From: Nitrobacteraceae bacterium AZCC 2146
Lineage (GTDB): Bacteria; Pseudomonadota; Alphaproteobacteria; Rhizobiales; Xanthobacteraceae
Assembly (NCBI GenBank): GCA_036924855.1
Contig: JBAGRP010000001.1
Coordinates: 6,622,001-6,686,000 of the forward strand
Length of the DNA: 64,000 bases
Reading direction: 5' to 3'
Part shown: piece after piece, positions 44,141 to 52,509 of the stretch
How positions within the stretch are numbered: position 1 is the stretch's first letter
Layout of the letters: each line of letters begins with the position of its first letter
Program-made: the position numbers and the translations under genes
The notes under the pieces: generated by a model
What the model was told of the DNA's origin: nothing
Database searches by the model: none
The model's input: the letters and a program-made list of their open reading frames with translations, nothing else

Positions 44141-46084
44141 ATGTACAACGATTCCCTGTTCAATGCGTTTGCGAGGTCCTTCGAGGCCCGAAGCGAAACC
44201 GATATGTCGATGGCGGAGTATCTCGAATCGTGTCGAGGTGATCCGATGCGATACGCCAATGCGGCCGAGCGGTTACTAGCAGCCATCGGCGAGCCTCAAA
44301 TGATTGACACGGCCAAGGATCCTCGCCTTGGCCGTATTTTTTTGAACAGGACAATACGCGCGTATCCGGCCTTCGCCGGGTTTCACGGCATGGAAGAGAC
44401 GATCGAGCGCATCGTCAGCTTCTTCCGGCATGCAGCGCAGGGCCTGGAAGAGCGCAAGCAGATCCTCTATCTGCTCGGCCCCGTCGGCGGCGGCAAGTCG
44501 TCACTTGCCGAGCGACTGAAATCGCTGATGGAAGTTCATCCCATCTATGTGTTGAAAGCCGAAGACGAACTCAGCCCCGTCTTCGAGAGTCCGCTCAGCC
44601 TGTTCGATCCGGAATCTCTGGGGCCGATGATCGAAGAGAAGTACGGCATTCCGCGCCGGCGATTGAACGGGCTGATGAGCCCGTGGTGCTACAAGCGGCT
44701 CGAAGCCTATGGTGGCGATATCTCGCGCTTTCGCGTGGCCAAGATCCAGCCATCGCGGTTGCGACAGATTGCGATCGCGAAAACGGAGCCCGGCGACGAG
44801 AACAATCAGGATATCTCCTCGCTCGTCGGCAAGGTCGACATCCGCAAGCTGGAGATGTTCGCCCAGAACGATCCCGACGCCTACAGCTATTCCGGTGGAT
44901 TGAATCGCGCCAATCAGGGCGTGCTCGAATTCGTCGAGATGTTCAAGGCGCCGATCAAGATGCTGCATCCGTTGCTGACCGCAACGCAGGAAGGCAACTA
45001 TATCGGCACGGAGAATATCGGAGCCATTCCGTTCACCGGCGTCATTCTCGCGCATTCGAACGAGTCCGAGTGGCAGAGCTTCAAGACGAACAAGAACAAC
45101 GAAGCCTTCATCGACCGCATCTGCGTTATCAAGGTGCCTTACTGCCTTCGGGTCACCGAAGAGCAAAAGATCTATGAGAAGCTGATTCAAGGATCCGAGC
45201 TCGCTTCCGCACCGTGCGCGCCAGCGACGCTGGAAACGCTGGCCCGCTTCTCCGTCATGTCGCGCCTGCGCAAGCACGAGAACTCGACGGTATTTGCGAA
45301 GATGCGTGTCTACGACGGCGAGAGCCTGAAGGAATCCGACCCGAAGGCGCGCAGCGTCCAGGAATACAAGGACGCGGCCGGCGTCGACGAGGGCATGGAT
45401 GGCGTCTCGACCCGCTTTGCCTTCAAGATTCTGGCTGCGACCTATAACCACGACACCGCGGAGATCGGCGCCGATCCGGTGCATCTGATGTATGCGCTCG
45501 AACAGTCGATCCGCCGCGAGCAGGTGCCGGAGGAAATCGAGAAGCGCTATCTGGAATTCATCAAGGCCGAACTGGTGCCGCGCTATGCGGAGTTCATCGG
45601 CCACGAAATCCAGAAGGCCTATCTGGAGTCCTATTCCGACTATGGCCAGAATCTGTTCGATCGTTACGTCGATTACGCGGATGCGTGGATCGAAGACCAG
45701 GACTTCAAGGATCCGGACACCGGCCAGCTGCTCAACCGCGAGCTTCTCAATCAGGAGCTGACCAAGATCGAGAAGCCGGCAGGGATCGCCAATCCCAAGG
45801 ACTTCCGCAACGAGGTCGTGAAATTCTCGCTGCGGTCGCGCGCCCAGAATGGCGGCAAGAATCCGTCATGGACCAGTTACGAGAAGATCCGTGAAGTGAT
45901 CGAGAAGCGGATATTCTCGCAGGTCGAGGATCTTCTGCCGGTGATCTCTTTCGGGTCGAAAAAGGATGGCGAGACCGAGAAGAAGCACGGCGAGTTCGTC
46001 GACCGGATGGTGGAGCGCGGCTACACCGAGCGTCAGGTTCGTCGGCTGGTCGAGTGGTACATGCGGGTGAAACAAGCCGGCTGA
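44141..46084 (+). CDS. prkA: PrkA-family serine protein kinase / AAA protein
   Basis: 647-residue protein of the PrkA (YeaG) family. The N-terminal AAA domain contains GPVGGGKSSLAERLKSLMEV (P-loop, about residue 110) and GVLEFVEMFKAPIKMLHPLLTATQEGNYIGTE. The C-terminal half (from about residue 390) is the kinase-like PrkA domain. In enterobacteria YeaG acts in starvation and stress. TGAGGAGCG precedes the ATG at 44141. It heads a compact operon with yeaH-like and spoVR genes. Confidence 0.93.
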   Translation: MYNDSLFNAFARSFEARSETDMSMAEYLESCRGDPMRYANAAERLLAAIGEPQMIDTAKDPRLGRIFLNRTIRAYPAFAGFHGMEETIERIVSFFRHAAQGLEERKQILYLLGPVGGGKSSLAERLKSLMEVHPIYVLKAEDELSPVFESPLSLFDPESLGPMIEEKYGIPRRRLNGLMSPWCYKRLEAYGGDISRFRVAKIQPSRLRQIAIAKTEPGDENNQDISSLVGKVDIRKLEMFAQNDPDAYSYSGGLNRANQGVLEFVEMFKAPIKMLHPLLTATQEGNYIGTENIGAIPFTGVILAHSNESEWQSFKTNKNNEAFIDRICVIKVPYCLRVTEEQKIYEKLIQGSELASAPCAPATLETLARFSVMSRLRKHENSTVFAKMRVYDGESLKESDPKARSVQEYKDAAGVDEGMDGVSTRFAFKILAATYNHDTAEIGADPVHLMYALEQSIRREQVPEEIEKRYLEFIKAELVPRYAEFIGHEIQKAYLESYSDYGQNLFDRYVDYADAWIEDQDFKDPDTGQLLNRELLNQELTKIEKPAGIANPKDFRNEVVKFSLRSRAQNGGKNPSWTSYEKIREVIEKRIFSQVEDLLPVISFGSKKDGETEKKHGEFVDRMVERGYTERQVRRLVEWYMRVKQAG

Positions 46085-46103
46085 GGCGGGGACTCCATTA
46101 GCC

Positions 46104-47378
46104 ATGCATATCGTTGACCGACGGCTCAATCCGAGCAGCAAAAGTCTCGAAAACCGGCAACGCTTCCTCCGTCGCGCGAAAGCGTTGGTGCAGGGGGCGG
46201 TCAAGAAGTCCGCGCAGGATCGCGACATCAAGGACGTGCTGGAGGGCGGGGAAGTCAGCATCCCGCTCGACGGCATGAACGAGCCGCGCTTCCGCCGCGA
46301 GGGCGGAACACGGGACATGGTGCTTCCCGGCAACAAGAAGTTCGTCGAGGGCGACATACTGCCGCGCTCGGGCGAGGGCAGCGGGAAAGCGTCCGAGCCG
46401 GGCGAAGGCGACGGCGAGGACGCGTTCCGGTTCGTTTTGAGTCGCAACGAATTCGTCGATCTGTTTCTCGATGACCTCGAATTGCCGGACCTTGCCAAGC
46501 GCAAGCTGGCGGAAGCGGAGAGCGAGGGACTGCACCGTGCCGGCTACGCGACCTCCGGTTCTCCCGCCAATATCTCGGTGACGCGCACGGTGCGGCTGGC
46601 GCTGGCAAGGCGTGTCGCCTTGCGAAGACCGCGGCCGGAAACGATCGCGCAGCTCGAGGCCGAGATCGCCAATTGCGACGAGCCGCGATGCAGCGAACTT
46701 CTCGTTGAGATCGATGCACTGAAGGCCAAGGCACGCCGGATTCCGTTTATCGATCCGATCGATATTCGCTATCGCCGCTTCGAGACGGTGCCAAAACCGG
46801 TTGCCCAGGCGGTGATGTTCTGTCTGATGGACGTGTCCGGCTCAATGTCCGAGCACATGAAGGACCTGGCGAAACGCTTCTACATGCTGCTCTACGTGTT
46901 CCTGACGCGGCGCTATCGTCATGTCGAGATCGTTTTCATCCGTCACACCGATCGTGCCGAAGAGGTCGATGAGGACACCTTTTTTCATGGGCCCGCTTCA
47001 GGCGGCACATTGGTATCCAGCGCGCTGGCGACCATGCACGATATCGTGCGATCGCGCTTTCGCCCGGCGGATTGGAACATCTACGCGGCGCAGGCGTCGG
47101 ATGGGGACAACTCCTATGCCGACGGTGACGTTGCTGGCCGTCTTCTCATCGAGAAGATCCTGCCGGTGACGCAGTTCTTCGCCTATCTCGAGGTCGGCGA
47201 AGCTGGCGGCCATCCCGGTTTCGAATTGTCCGGCTCGTCGCTGTGGACGTTGTATCAGCGCCTGCAGGCCGAAGGTGCGCCGCTTTCGATGCGCAAGGTC
47301 AGCGATCGAAGCGAGATCTTCCCGGTCTTCCACGATCTGTTCAAACGCCGCCGGCACCAGGAGAGAGCCGCATCATGA
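46104..47378 (+). CDS. yeaH: YeaH/YhbH family protein (DUF444)
   Basis: 424-residue protein. The N-terminus IVDRRLNPSSKSLENRQRFLRRAK and the C-terminal von Willebrand-like domain with MIDAS-type LMDVSGSMSEHMKDLAKRF (about residue 240) are typical of DUF444. The domain also contains SGGTLVSSALATM and the end segment WTLYQRL. The family always travels with prkA and spoVR and is thought to act with the kinase. The gap to prkA is 19 bp, and the stop overlaps spoVR (ATGA). Confidence 0.93.
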   Translation: MHIVDRRLNPSSKSLENRQRFLRRAKALVQGAVKKSAQDRDIKDVLEGGEVSIPLDGMNEPRFRREGGTRDMVLPGNKKFVEGDILPRSGEGSGKASEPGEGDGEDAFRFVLSRNEFVDLFLDDLELPDLAKRKLAEAESEGLHRAGYATSGSPANISVTRTVRLALARRVALRRPRPETIAQLEAEIANCDEPRCSELLVEIDALKAKARRIPFIDPIDIRYRRFETVPKPVAQAVMFCLMDVSGSMSEHMKDLAKRFYMLLYVFLTRRYRHVEIVFIRHTDRAEEVDEDTFFHGPASGGTLVSSALATMHDIVRSRFRPADWNIYAAQASDGDNSYADGDVAGRLLIEKILPVTQFFAYLEVGEAGGHPGFELSGSSLWTLYQRLQAEGAPLSMRKVSDRSEIFPVFHDLFKRRRHQERAAS

Positions 47379-48922
47379 CCGCGAATTCAGCTGAGCGTCT
47401 GTACGAAGGAGCAGATTGGGATTTCGCGACCCTGCAGCGGATCCACGATGCCTGCGAGAAAATCGCAAAGTCGGAACTGGGGCTCGATGTCTATCCGAAC
47501 CAAATCGAGGTGATCACCGCTGAGCAGATGCTCGACGCCTATTCGTCTGTCGGCATGCCGCTGTATTACAAGCACTGGTCGTTCGGCAAGCACTTCGCCC
47601 ACCAGGAGGCCTTTTATCGCAAGGGGTTGATGGGCCTCGCCTACGAGATCGTCATCAACAGTTCGCCCTGCATCTCCTATCTGATGGAGGAGAACACCGC
47701 GACGATGCAGACGCTGGTCATCGCGCACGCGGCGTTTGGTCACAATCATTTCTTCAAGAACAACTATCTGTTCAAGCAGTGGACCGACGCCGACGGCATC
47801 CTCGACTATCTCGATTTCGCCAAGGGCTATGTCGCGCAGTGCGAGGAGCGGCACGGCCGGCTCGCGGTGGAACAGACGCTGGATGCCGCGCACGCCCTGA
47901 TGTCGCATGGCGTGGACCGCTATCCCGGCAAGAAGAAGCTCGATCTTCGCGCAGAAGAAAAGCGGGCAGGGCAGCGCCGCTCTCATGAGGAGAGCGCATT
48001 CAATGATCTCTGGCGCACCGTACCGACCGGGCCGCTCAAAAGCGCCTCGACGCTGAGCGACGAGCGGCGCCGCACCTTGCTCGGGTTACCGCAGGAGAAC
48101 CTGTTATATTTCCTGGAAAAATCTGCGCCGCGGCTGCAGTCCTGGCAGCGCGAGTTGCTGCGAATTGTTCGGCATATCGCGCAGTATTTCTACCCGCAGG
48201 GCCAGGTCAAGGTGATGAACGAAGGCACCGCGACCTATGTGCACTATCGCATCATGATGCGCCTGCACGAGCAGGGGCTTATCTCCGATGGAAATTTCCT
48301 CGAGTTCCTGCAGTCGCACACCAATGTGGTGTTTCAGCCGGATTTCGACGATCCACGCTTCTCAGGCTTCAATCCCTACGCGCTTGGCTTCGCGATGATG
48401 CAGGATATCGAGCGCATCGTCGTCAATCCCGAAGATGAGGACCGTGAATGGTTCCCCGACATTGCCGGGACCGGCGATGCGATGGCGGTGCTGCGCGACG
48501 TCTGGGCAAACTACCGCGACGAGAGCTTCATCAATCAGTTTCTCAGCCCGCGGCTGATGCGGAAGATGCGCATGTTTCACCTTCACGATGATCCCGCGGA
48601 AACCGCCGGCATCCGGGTCGATGCCATCCACGACGCACGAGGCTATCGTCGGGTTCGGCGCGAGTTGGCACGGCAGTACGATGTCGGGTTCATCGATGCC
48701 AATATCGAAGTGGTCGATGTCGATCTTGCCGGCGATCGCCGGTTGATGTTGCGGCACACGGTGGTGAAGGGCGCTCAGCTGAATGAGGCAGATGCGAAGC
48801 GCGTGCTTCAGCATCTGGCCGACCTCTGGAGCTACGACGTGTCGCTCGCCGAAGTAGATGCCACAGGAACGCTTCTCAAGGAGCATGTTTCCAGCCCGCG
48901 TGGAATTCCTGCGGCAGCCTGA
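47375..48922 (+). CDS. spoVR: SpoVR family protein
   Basis: 515-residue SpoVR (YcgB-like) protein. Conserved parts include YPNQIEVITAEQMLDAYSSVGMPLYYKHWSFGKHF, LMEENTATMQTLVIAHAAFGHNHFFKNNYLF and NPYALGFAMMQDIERI. Despite the name, the family is widespread in non-sporulating bacteria, where it forms the prkA-yeaH-spoVR set induced in stress. Biochemical function is unknown. It overlaps yeaH by four bases. Confidence 0.93.
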   Translation: MTANSAERLYEGADWDFATLQRIHDACEKIAKSELGLDVYPNQIEVITAEQMLDAYSSVGMPLYYKHWSFGKHFAHQEAFYRKGLMGLAYEIVINSSPCISYLMEENTATMQTLVIAHAAFGHNHFFKNNYLFKQWTDADGILDYLDFAKGYVAQCEERHGRLAVEQTLDAAHALMSHGVDRYPGKKKLDLRAEEKRAGQRRSHEESAFNDLWRTVPTGPLKSASTLSDERRRTLLGLPQENLLYFLEKSAPRLQSWQRELLRIVRHIAQYFYPQGQVKVMNEGTATYVHYRIMMRLHEQGLISDGNFLEFLQSHTNVVFQPDFDDPRFSGFNPYALGFAMMQDIERIVVNPEDEDREWFPDIAGTGDAMAVLRDVWANYRDESFINQFLSPRLMRKMRMFHLHDDPAETAGIRVDAIHDARGYRRVRRELARQYDVGFIDANIEVVDVDLAGDRRLMLRHTVVKGAQLNEADAKRVLQHLADLWSYDVSLAEVDATGTLLKEHVSSPRGIPAAA

Positions 48923-49004
48923 GTTACGACCAGAAGCACGCCGAATAGGACCGGAATGGCAAGGAGAATTCGCTGCACGGCATGCCGCAGCACCGCACGC
49001 CATC

Positions 49005-50651
49005 CTATTCGGCTGCAGCCGCCAGTTGACCCAGCCGATCAAAGATGACCTCTCCGTCGAGGATGGTGAGATCGCAACGCACGTCCTTCTCGATGTCTTC
49101 CGGACGGCACGCGAAAATGTCGTGGCTGAGAACGGCGATATCGGCCAGTTGGCCCGGCACGAGGCGGCCGACACGATCTTCGGCGAACTGGGTGTACGCG
49201 CCGCACCAGGTATAGGCATGCACGGCTTCTGCCATGGACAGCTTTTGGCCCTCGCCGAGGACGGTATGGCGGTTGGACATCCGTGTCGTCATTGTGAAAA
49301 GATTTTTGAACGGATCCGTGGTGGAGACCGGCGCGTCCGAACTCGCGGCCGGGTGCAAGCCGGCGTCGAGCCATTTGCGCATCGGATAAGCGACGTCGGT
49401 GCGGGCCTGGCCGAGGTTCGTGATGTAGAGATCGCCGAATTCGTACATGAAGATCGGCTGTGGCACCGGATCGATCCCGCCTGCTGCCATGCGCGCGATC
49501 TGTCCGTCGCTGAGGAAGCCGCAATGCTCGATGCGGTGACGGCGGCCGAGAATCGGGCTTTCTGCGGTGCCGGCTTTCTCGATGCCGGAGAGCACCTGTT
49601 CGATCGCAGCGTCGCCAATGGCGTGAATCGCGAGCTGATAGCCAAGGCTGTGATAGTGCGCGAGGAACTGGTGCATCTCCTTGTCGGAGAAGCAGAAGAT
49701 GCCTCTGTTGTCAGGGTCGCCGACGAGATAGGGCTCGCTCATCGCGGCAGTGAGGCCGCCGGCGCTGCCGTCGCCGAACACTTTCATTGCGCCGTAGCGC
49801 AGCAGCCCGACTTCGCGGCCGAACGTGTAGCCGGCGGCATGCGCCTTGTCGCCGATCCCATCGGGGTTGCCATAGATGCAGACCCAGGTGCGCAGCGGCA
49901 GACTGCCCGCCCGTGCGGCCTCTTCATAGGCCTCGATCTCCTCCATCCCCGAATACATTCCGACGGCGGCGTCCATGACGCTGGTGAAACCCTGCGAGAC
50001 CATGAAGCGTCCGGCGCGGTGGATTGCCTCGAGAAGTTCAGCCCGCGTCGGCTGCGGCGCCACGTCGGTGATGAGGCGCATGGCACGTTCGGCCAGCAGT
50101 CCCGTCAGCTTGTTGTCGCGTCGTTCGATCATGCCACCGTCGGGGCTCGGCGTGTTGTGGCCGATGCCGGCTGCGCGCATGGCCTGTGTGTTGACCACGG
50201 CGACATGGCCGCAGGTCCGCTTGATGTAGACGGGATTGTTGGGGGCAACCCGGTCGAGTTCTTCAGCCGTCGGATGACGACGCTCGGTCAGTTCATTGTG
50301 GTCGTAGCCGCGCCCCAGGATCCATTCGCCGGGTTTGGCGAGCTTGACCTGGTGCGCGACCCGCCGCAGAATCTCGTCGATGCTGCCGACGCCGCTCTCG
50401 GGCCGCAGATTGATCTCGTTCATGTAGAGGCCAAGCGGCAGAAGATGCATGTGCGCATCGTTCAGTCCGGGAATTGCGACACGACCGGCCAGATCGATTG
50501 TGCGCGTGGCTGGACCCGCAAGATCGGCGATCGCTGCCGCACTTCCAGCCGCGACGACGCGTCCAGAAGCCACGGCGATCGCTTCGACGAAACCTTCGTT
50601 GAGGCCACAGAACACGCGCCCTCCCGTCAGGATAAGGCTTGGCTTTTCCAT
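49005..50651 (-). CDS. YtcJ-like metal-dependent amidohydrolase
   Basis: 548-residue amidohydrolase-3 family enzyme. The metal-binding HxH lies in LNDAHMHLLPLG (about residue 67), further metal ligands are in QLAIHAIGDAAIEQVL and RHRIEHCGFLSDGQI, and the catalytic Asp region is HPAASSDAPVSTTDPFKNLF. The C-terminus closes with GRLVPGQLADIAVLSHDIF. Substrates of this family vary (hydantoins, amides, lactones), so specificity is unknown. It is convergent with spoVR. Confidence 0.9.
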   Translation of the reverse strand: MEKPSLILTGGRVFCGLNEGFVEAIAVASGRVVAAGSAAAIADLAGPATRTIDLAGRVAIPGLNDAHMHLLPLGLYMNEINLRPESGVGSIDEILRRVAHQVKLAKPGEWILGRGYDHNELTERRHPTAEELDRVAPNNPVYIKRTCGHVAVVNTQAMRAAGIGHNTPSPDGGMIERRDNKLTGLLAERAMRLITDVAPQPTRAELLEAIHRAGRFMVSQGFTSVMDAAVGMYSGMEEIEAYEEAARAGSLPLRTWVCIYGNPDGIGDKAHAAGYTFGREVGLLRYGAMKVFGDGSAGGLTAAMSEPYLVGDPDNRGIFCFSDKEMHQFLAHYHSLGYQLAIHAIGDAAIEQVLSGIEKAGTAESPILGRRHRIEHCGFLSDGQIARMAAGGIDPVPQPIFMYEFGDLYITNLGQARTDVAYPMRKWLDAGLHPAASSDAPVSTTDPFKNLFTMTTRMSNRHTVLGEGQKLSMAEAVHAYTWCGAYTQFAEDRVGRLVPGQLADIAVLSHDIFACRPEDIEKDVRCDLTILDGEVIFDRLGQLAAAAE

Positions 50652-50658
50652 AACCGAT

Positions 50659-50874
50659 CTACCTTTTGATATTTGGGCGATGCGCGGCGAATGGCGATTG
50701 TGACGCGATTACCAATCCAGCCAGTCGGGCCTCGCGACGTCGCTTGAGTTCGGCGACGCCGAAGTGACTCCAATTCCGGGGATGCCATGGACGAAATTCG
50801 ATACGGCGTGTCTGAAAAAAGTCCGCCGTACTGATCGTTTCCATCTCCGCCACCGAATTGGATTGTCCTGTCAT
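50659..50874 (-). CDS. Small hypothetical protein
   Basis: 71-residue frame starting MTGQSNSVAEMETISTADFF and ending in a basic stretch (AELKRRREARLAGLVIASQ). It lies 7 bp upstream of the amidohydrolase start on the same strand. There is no recognised domain. The frame is open further (to 50940). It might be a real small gene or simply leader DNA; only position and an acceptable composition support it. Confidence 0.3.
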   Translation of the reverse strand: MTGQSNSVAEMETISTADFFQTRRIEFRPWHPRNWSHFGVAELKRRREARLAGLVIASQSPFAAHRPNIKR

Positions 50875-50983
50875 CGTCCAAAACGGCGCACGGTGCAAGA
50901 TCTCAGATTGTGCAATGCGAGCCCGCAGATTCAGCACCATGCTGATTGCGCACAGCGGTGCCGCTCAGCGACGCTCCTGTCGT

Positions 50984-52426
50984 TTATTCATTGAGTGTCA
51001 TGGGTAGCGGACGCTTCAACAACGAAGCAGGATATTTCCCGCTTCGTTTCAATTTCGCGCCAAGTGACGGATCTGCCAGCCGGAATATCGACCTTGGGCT
51101 TTGATCTGGGCTGGCGGCATGAATGTGCCGGGCCGGCGGGTCGATCGTGATGGCGTCAGAAATATCCAGCTGGCTGAAAGCATTGCGTTCCAACCGCTCG
51201 GAAGGATCTGTCACCAGCACCCATGTTTCATCATCAATCTGCATGACCAGGTCCACGTCGTCATCCCAGGCGCAAAGCACCACCTCCATTTGGGAGAAGC
51301 CCCCCGAATCGCTTGCAAATGCCTGGGCGGCCGCCTCGACGGCGCCGCTGACGCCCTGGGCATTGCTGGCCAGCACGTCACGGATAAGCACCGTAATCGG
51401 ACCGCGCGTGGGCGCCGTGCCGTGCATGATCAGATGAGCCTCGGGTGCCTGATGTCTGCCGAATCGACGCGCGCGCCGGCAGCGCCATGTCAGGTATTCC
51501 TCCGGTTCCTGCTTCATGCCGGAGGGATCGTATTGAATAACCGCGCCATGAACCCGGGCTTGGGAATTCCCCGCTTTCCAGTAACTGTCCGGCAGCCACG
51601 CGGTTTCGATCTGTCTTTGCGAGGAGGCAAGCGTCCATGCCTGATCGAGCAAGAAGGCTTCCGAGAGGTCTGGATAGGCTCTGCTGAGACGCTGCCAAAT
51701 GTCCAGCAGCGCACGCGCGGACTCTGTCTGGTGGAAGAATATAGCGCCGGGTTGCATTTCACCGGAAGGTCGCATGTGGACGGCGAAATCGCATCCGAGT
51801 GACTGAGGCAGCAAAGGATTTTCATGAACCGTCGCCTCGGGGGCAATCCAGAAAACCGGACGGTTCGTCTGCTCCCATTGCCGAATGATAAAATCGATCT
51901 TGGAAGAGCGTTGCGCGCCGACTGTCGTGTCTGGAGCAAGGCCCTCCATGACGCCGTCGAGGCCCAGCCGCTTCAGGTCGAAGGCCAGTTGCGCCGCGGG
52001 AAGAAATCCCCGCCGGTTTGACGAAACAAAGAGCGTGTCCTCTTTGCGATAGAGCCCGGTGGGCACGGAGAGCGGTTTAACGCCGCCCCACCAGATGTGA
52101 TGCGGGGCCGCATTGCCCTGTGACCCGATCGATCCGTAGGCGTGGAGCTTGGATTTGATCAAATCGAAGGTGGGGTTTTCGCCAAACGGAAGGATGACAA
52201 TGGAATTCTCGTGAAGCGAGCTGATCAGGGTCTCGACGCGAGGCGCTGTCGCGGAATTCAGCACGATCACCGAGGTGGCCGGCGCCGTCGCGACGTTCTC
52301 GCCGTCCCATAAGACGGTGTTGCAGTAGCGCCGGGTTAACCGAAGCAGACGGTGGCGCTGTATGGCGCCGAGGGAAAGCGTGTTGGCATTGCCCTCCTTC
52401 AGTAATTCGTCGATGGCATCGCTCAT
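50984..52426 (-). CDS. Putative glycosyltransferase-like protein of unknown function
   Basis: 480-residue protein without signal or membrane segments. The middle (FVSSNRRGFLPAAQLAFDLKRLG; FAVHMRPSGEMQPGAIFFHQTESARALLDIWQRLSRAYPDLSEAFLLDQAWTLA) resembles the nucleotide-diphospho-sugar transferase fold, where a late DQ pair follows a 'single-file' region. No clear DxD motif is seen, so the call is tentative. It is encoded 83 bp downstream of the HAD/PRTase gene on the same strand and next to the flagellin cluster, which suggests a role in glycan or flagellin modification. The start MSDAIDELLKEG at 52426 is chosen. Confidence 0.45.
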   Translation of the reverse strand: MSDAIDELLKEGNANTLSLGAIQRHRLLRLTRRYCNTVLWDGENVATAPATSVIVLNSATAPRVETLISSLHENSIVILPFGENPTFDLIKSKLHAYGSIGSQGNAAPHHIWWGGVKPLSVPTGLYRKEDTLFVSSNRRGFLPAAQLAFDLKRLGLDGVMEGLAPDTTVGAQRSSKIDFIIRQWEQTNRPVFWIAPEATVHENPLLPQSLGCDFAVHMRPSGEMQPGAIFFHQTESARALLDIWQRLSRAYPDLSEAFLLDQAWTLASSQRQIETAWLPDSYWKAGNSQARVHGAVIQYDPSGMKQEPEEYLTWRCRRARRFGRHQAPEAHLIMHGTAPTRGPITVLIRDVLASNAQGVSGAVEAAAQAFASDSGGFSQMEVVLCAWDDDVDLVMQIDDETWVLVTDPSERLERNAFSQLDISDAITIDPPARHIHAASPDQSPRSIFRLADPSLGAKLKRSGKYPASLLKRPLPMTLNE

Positions 52427-52509
52427 GTGCGGTGGACCTGTCAGGAGGGGATATCATGACTGATACGGCCGACAGGCTGAATTCAGGCGAACATGAAATC
52501 TTGCACGGC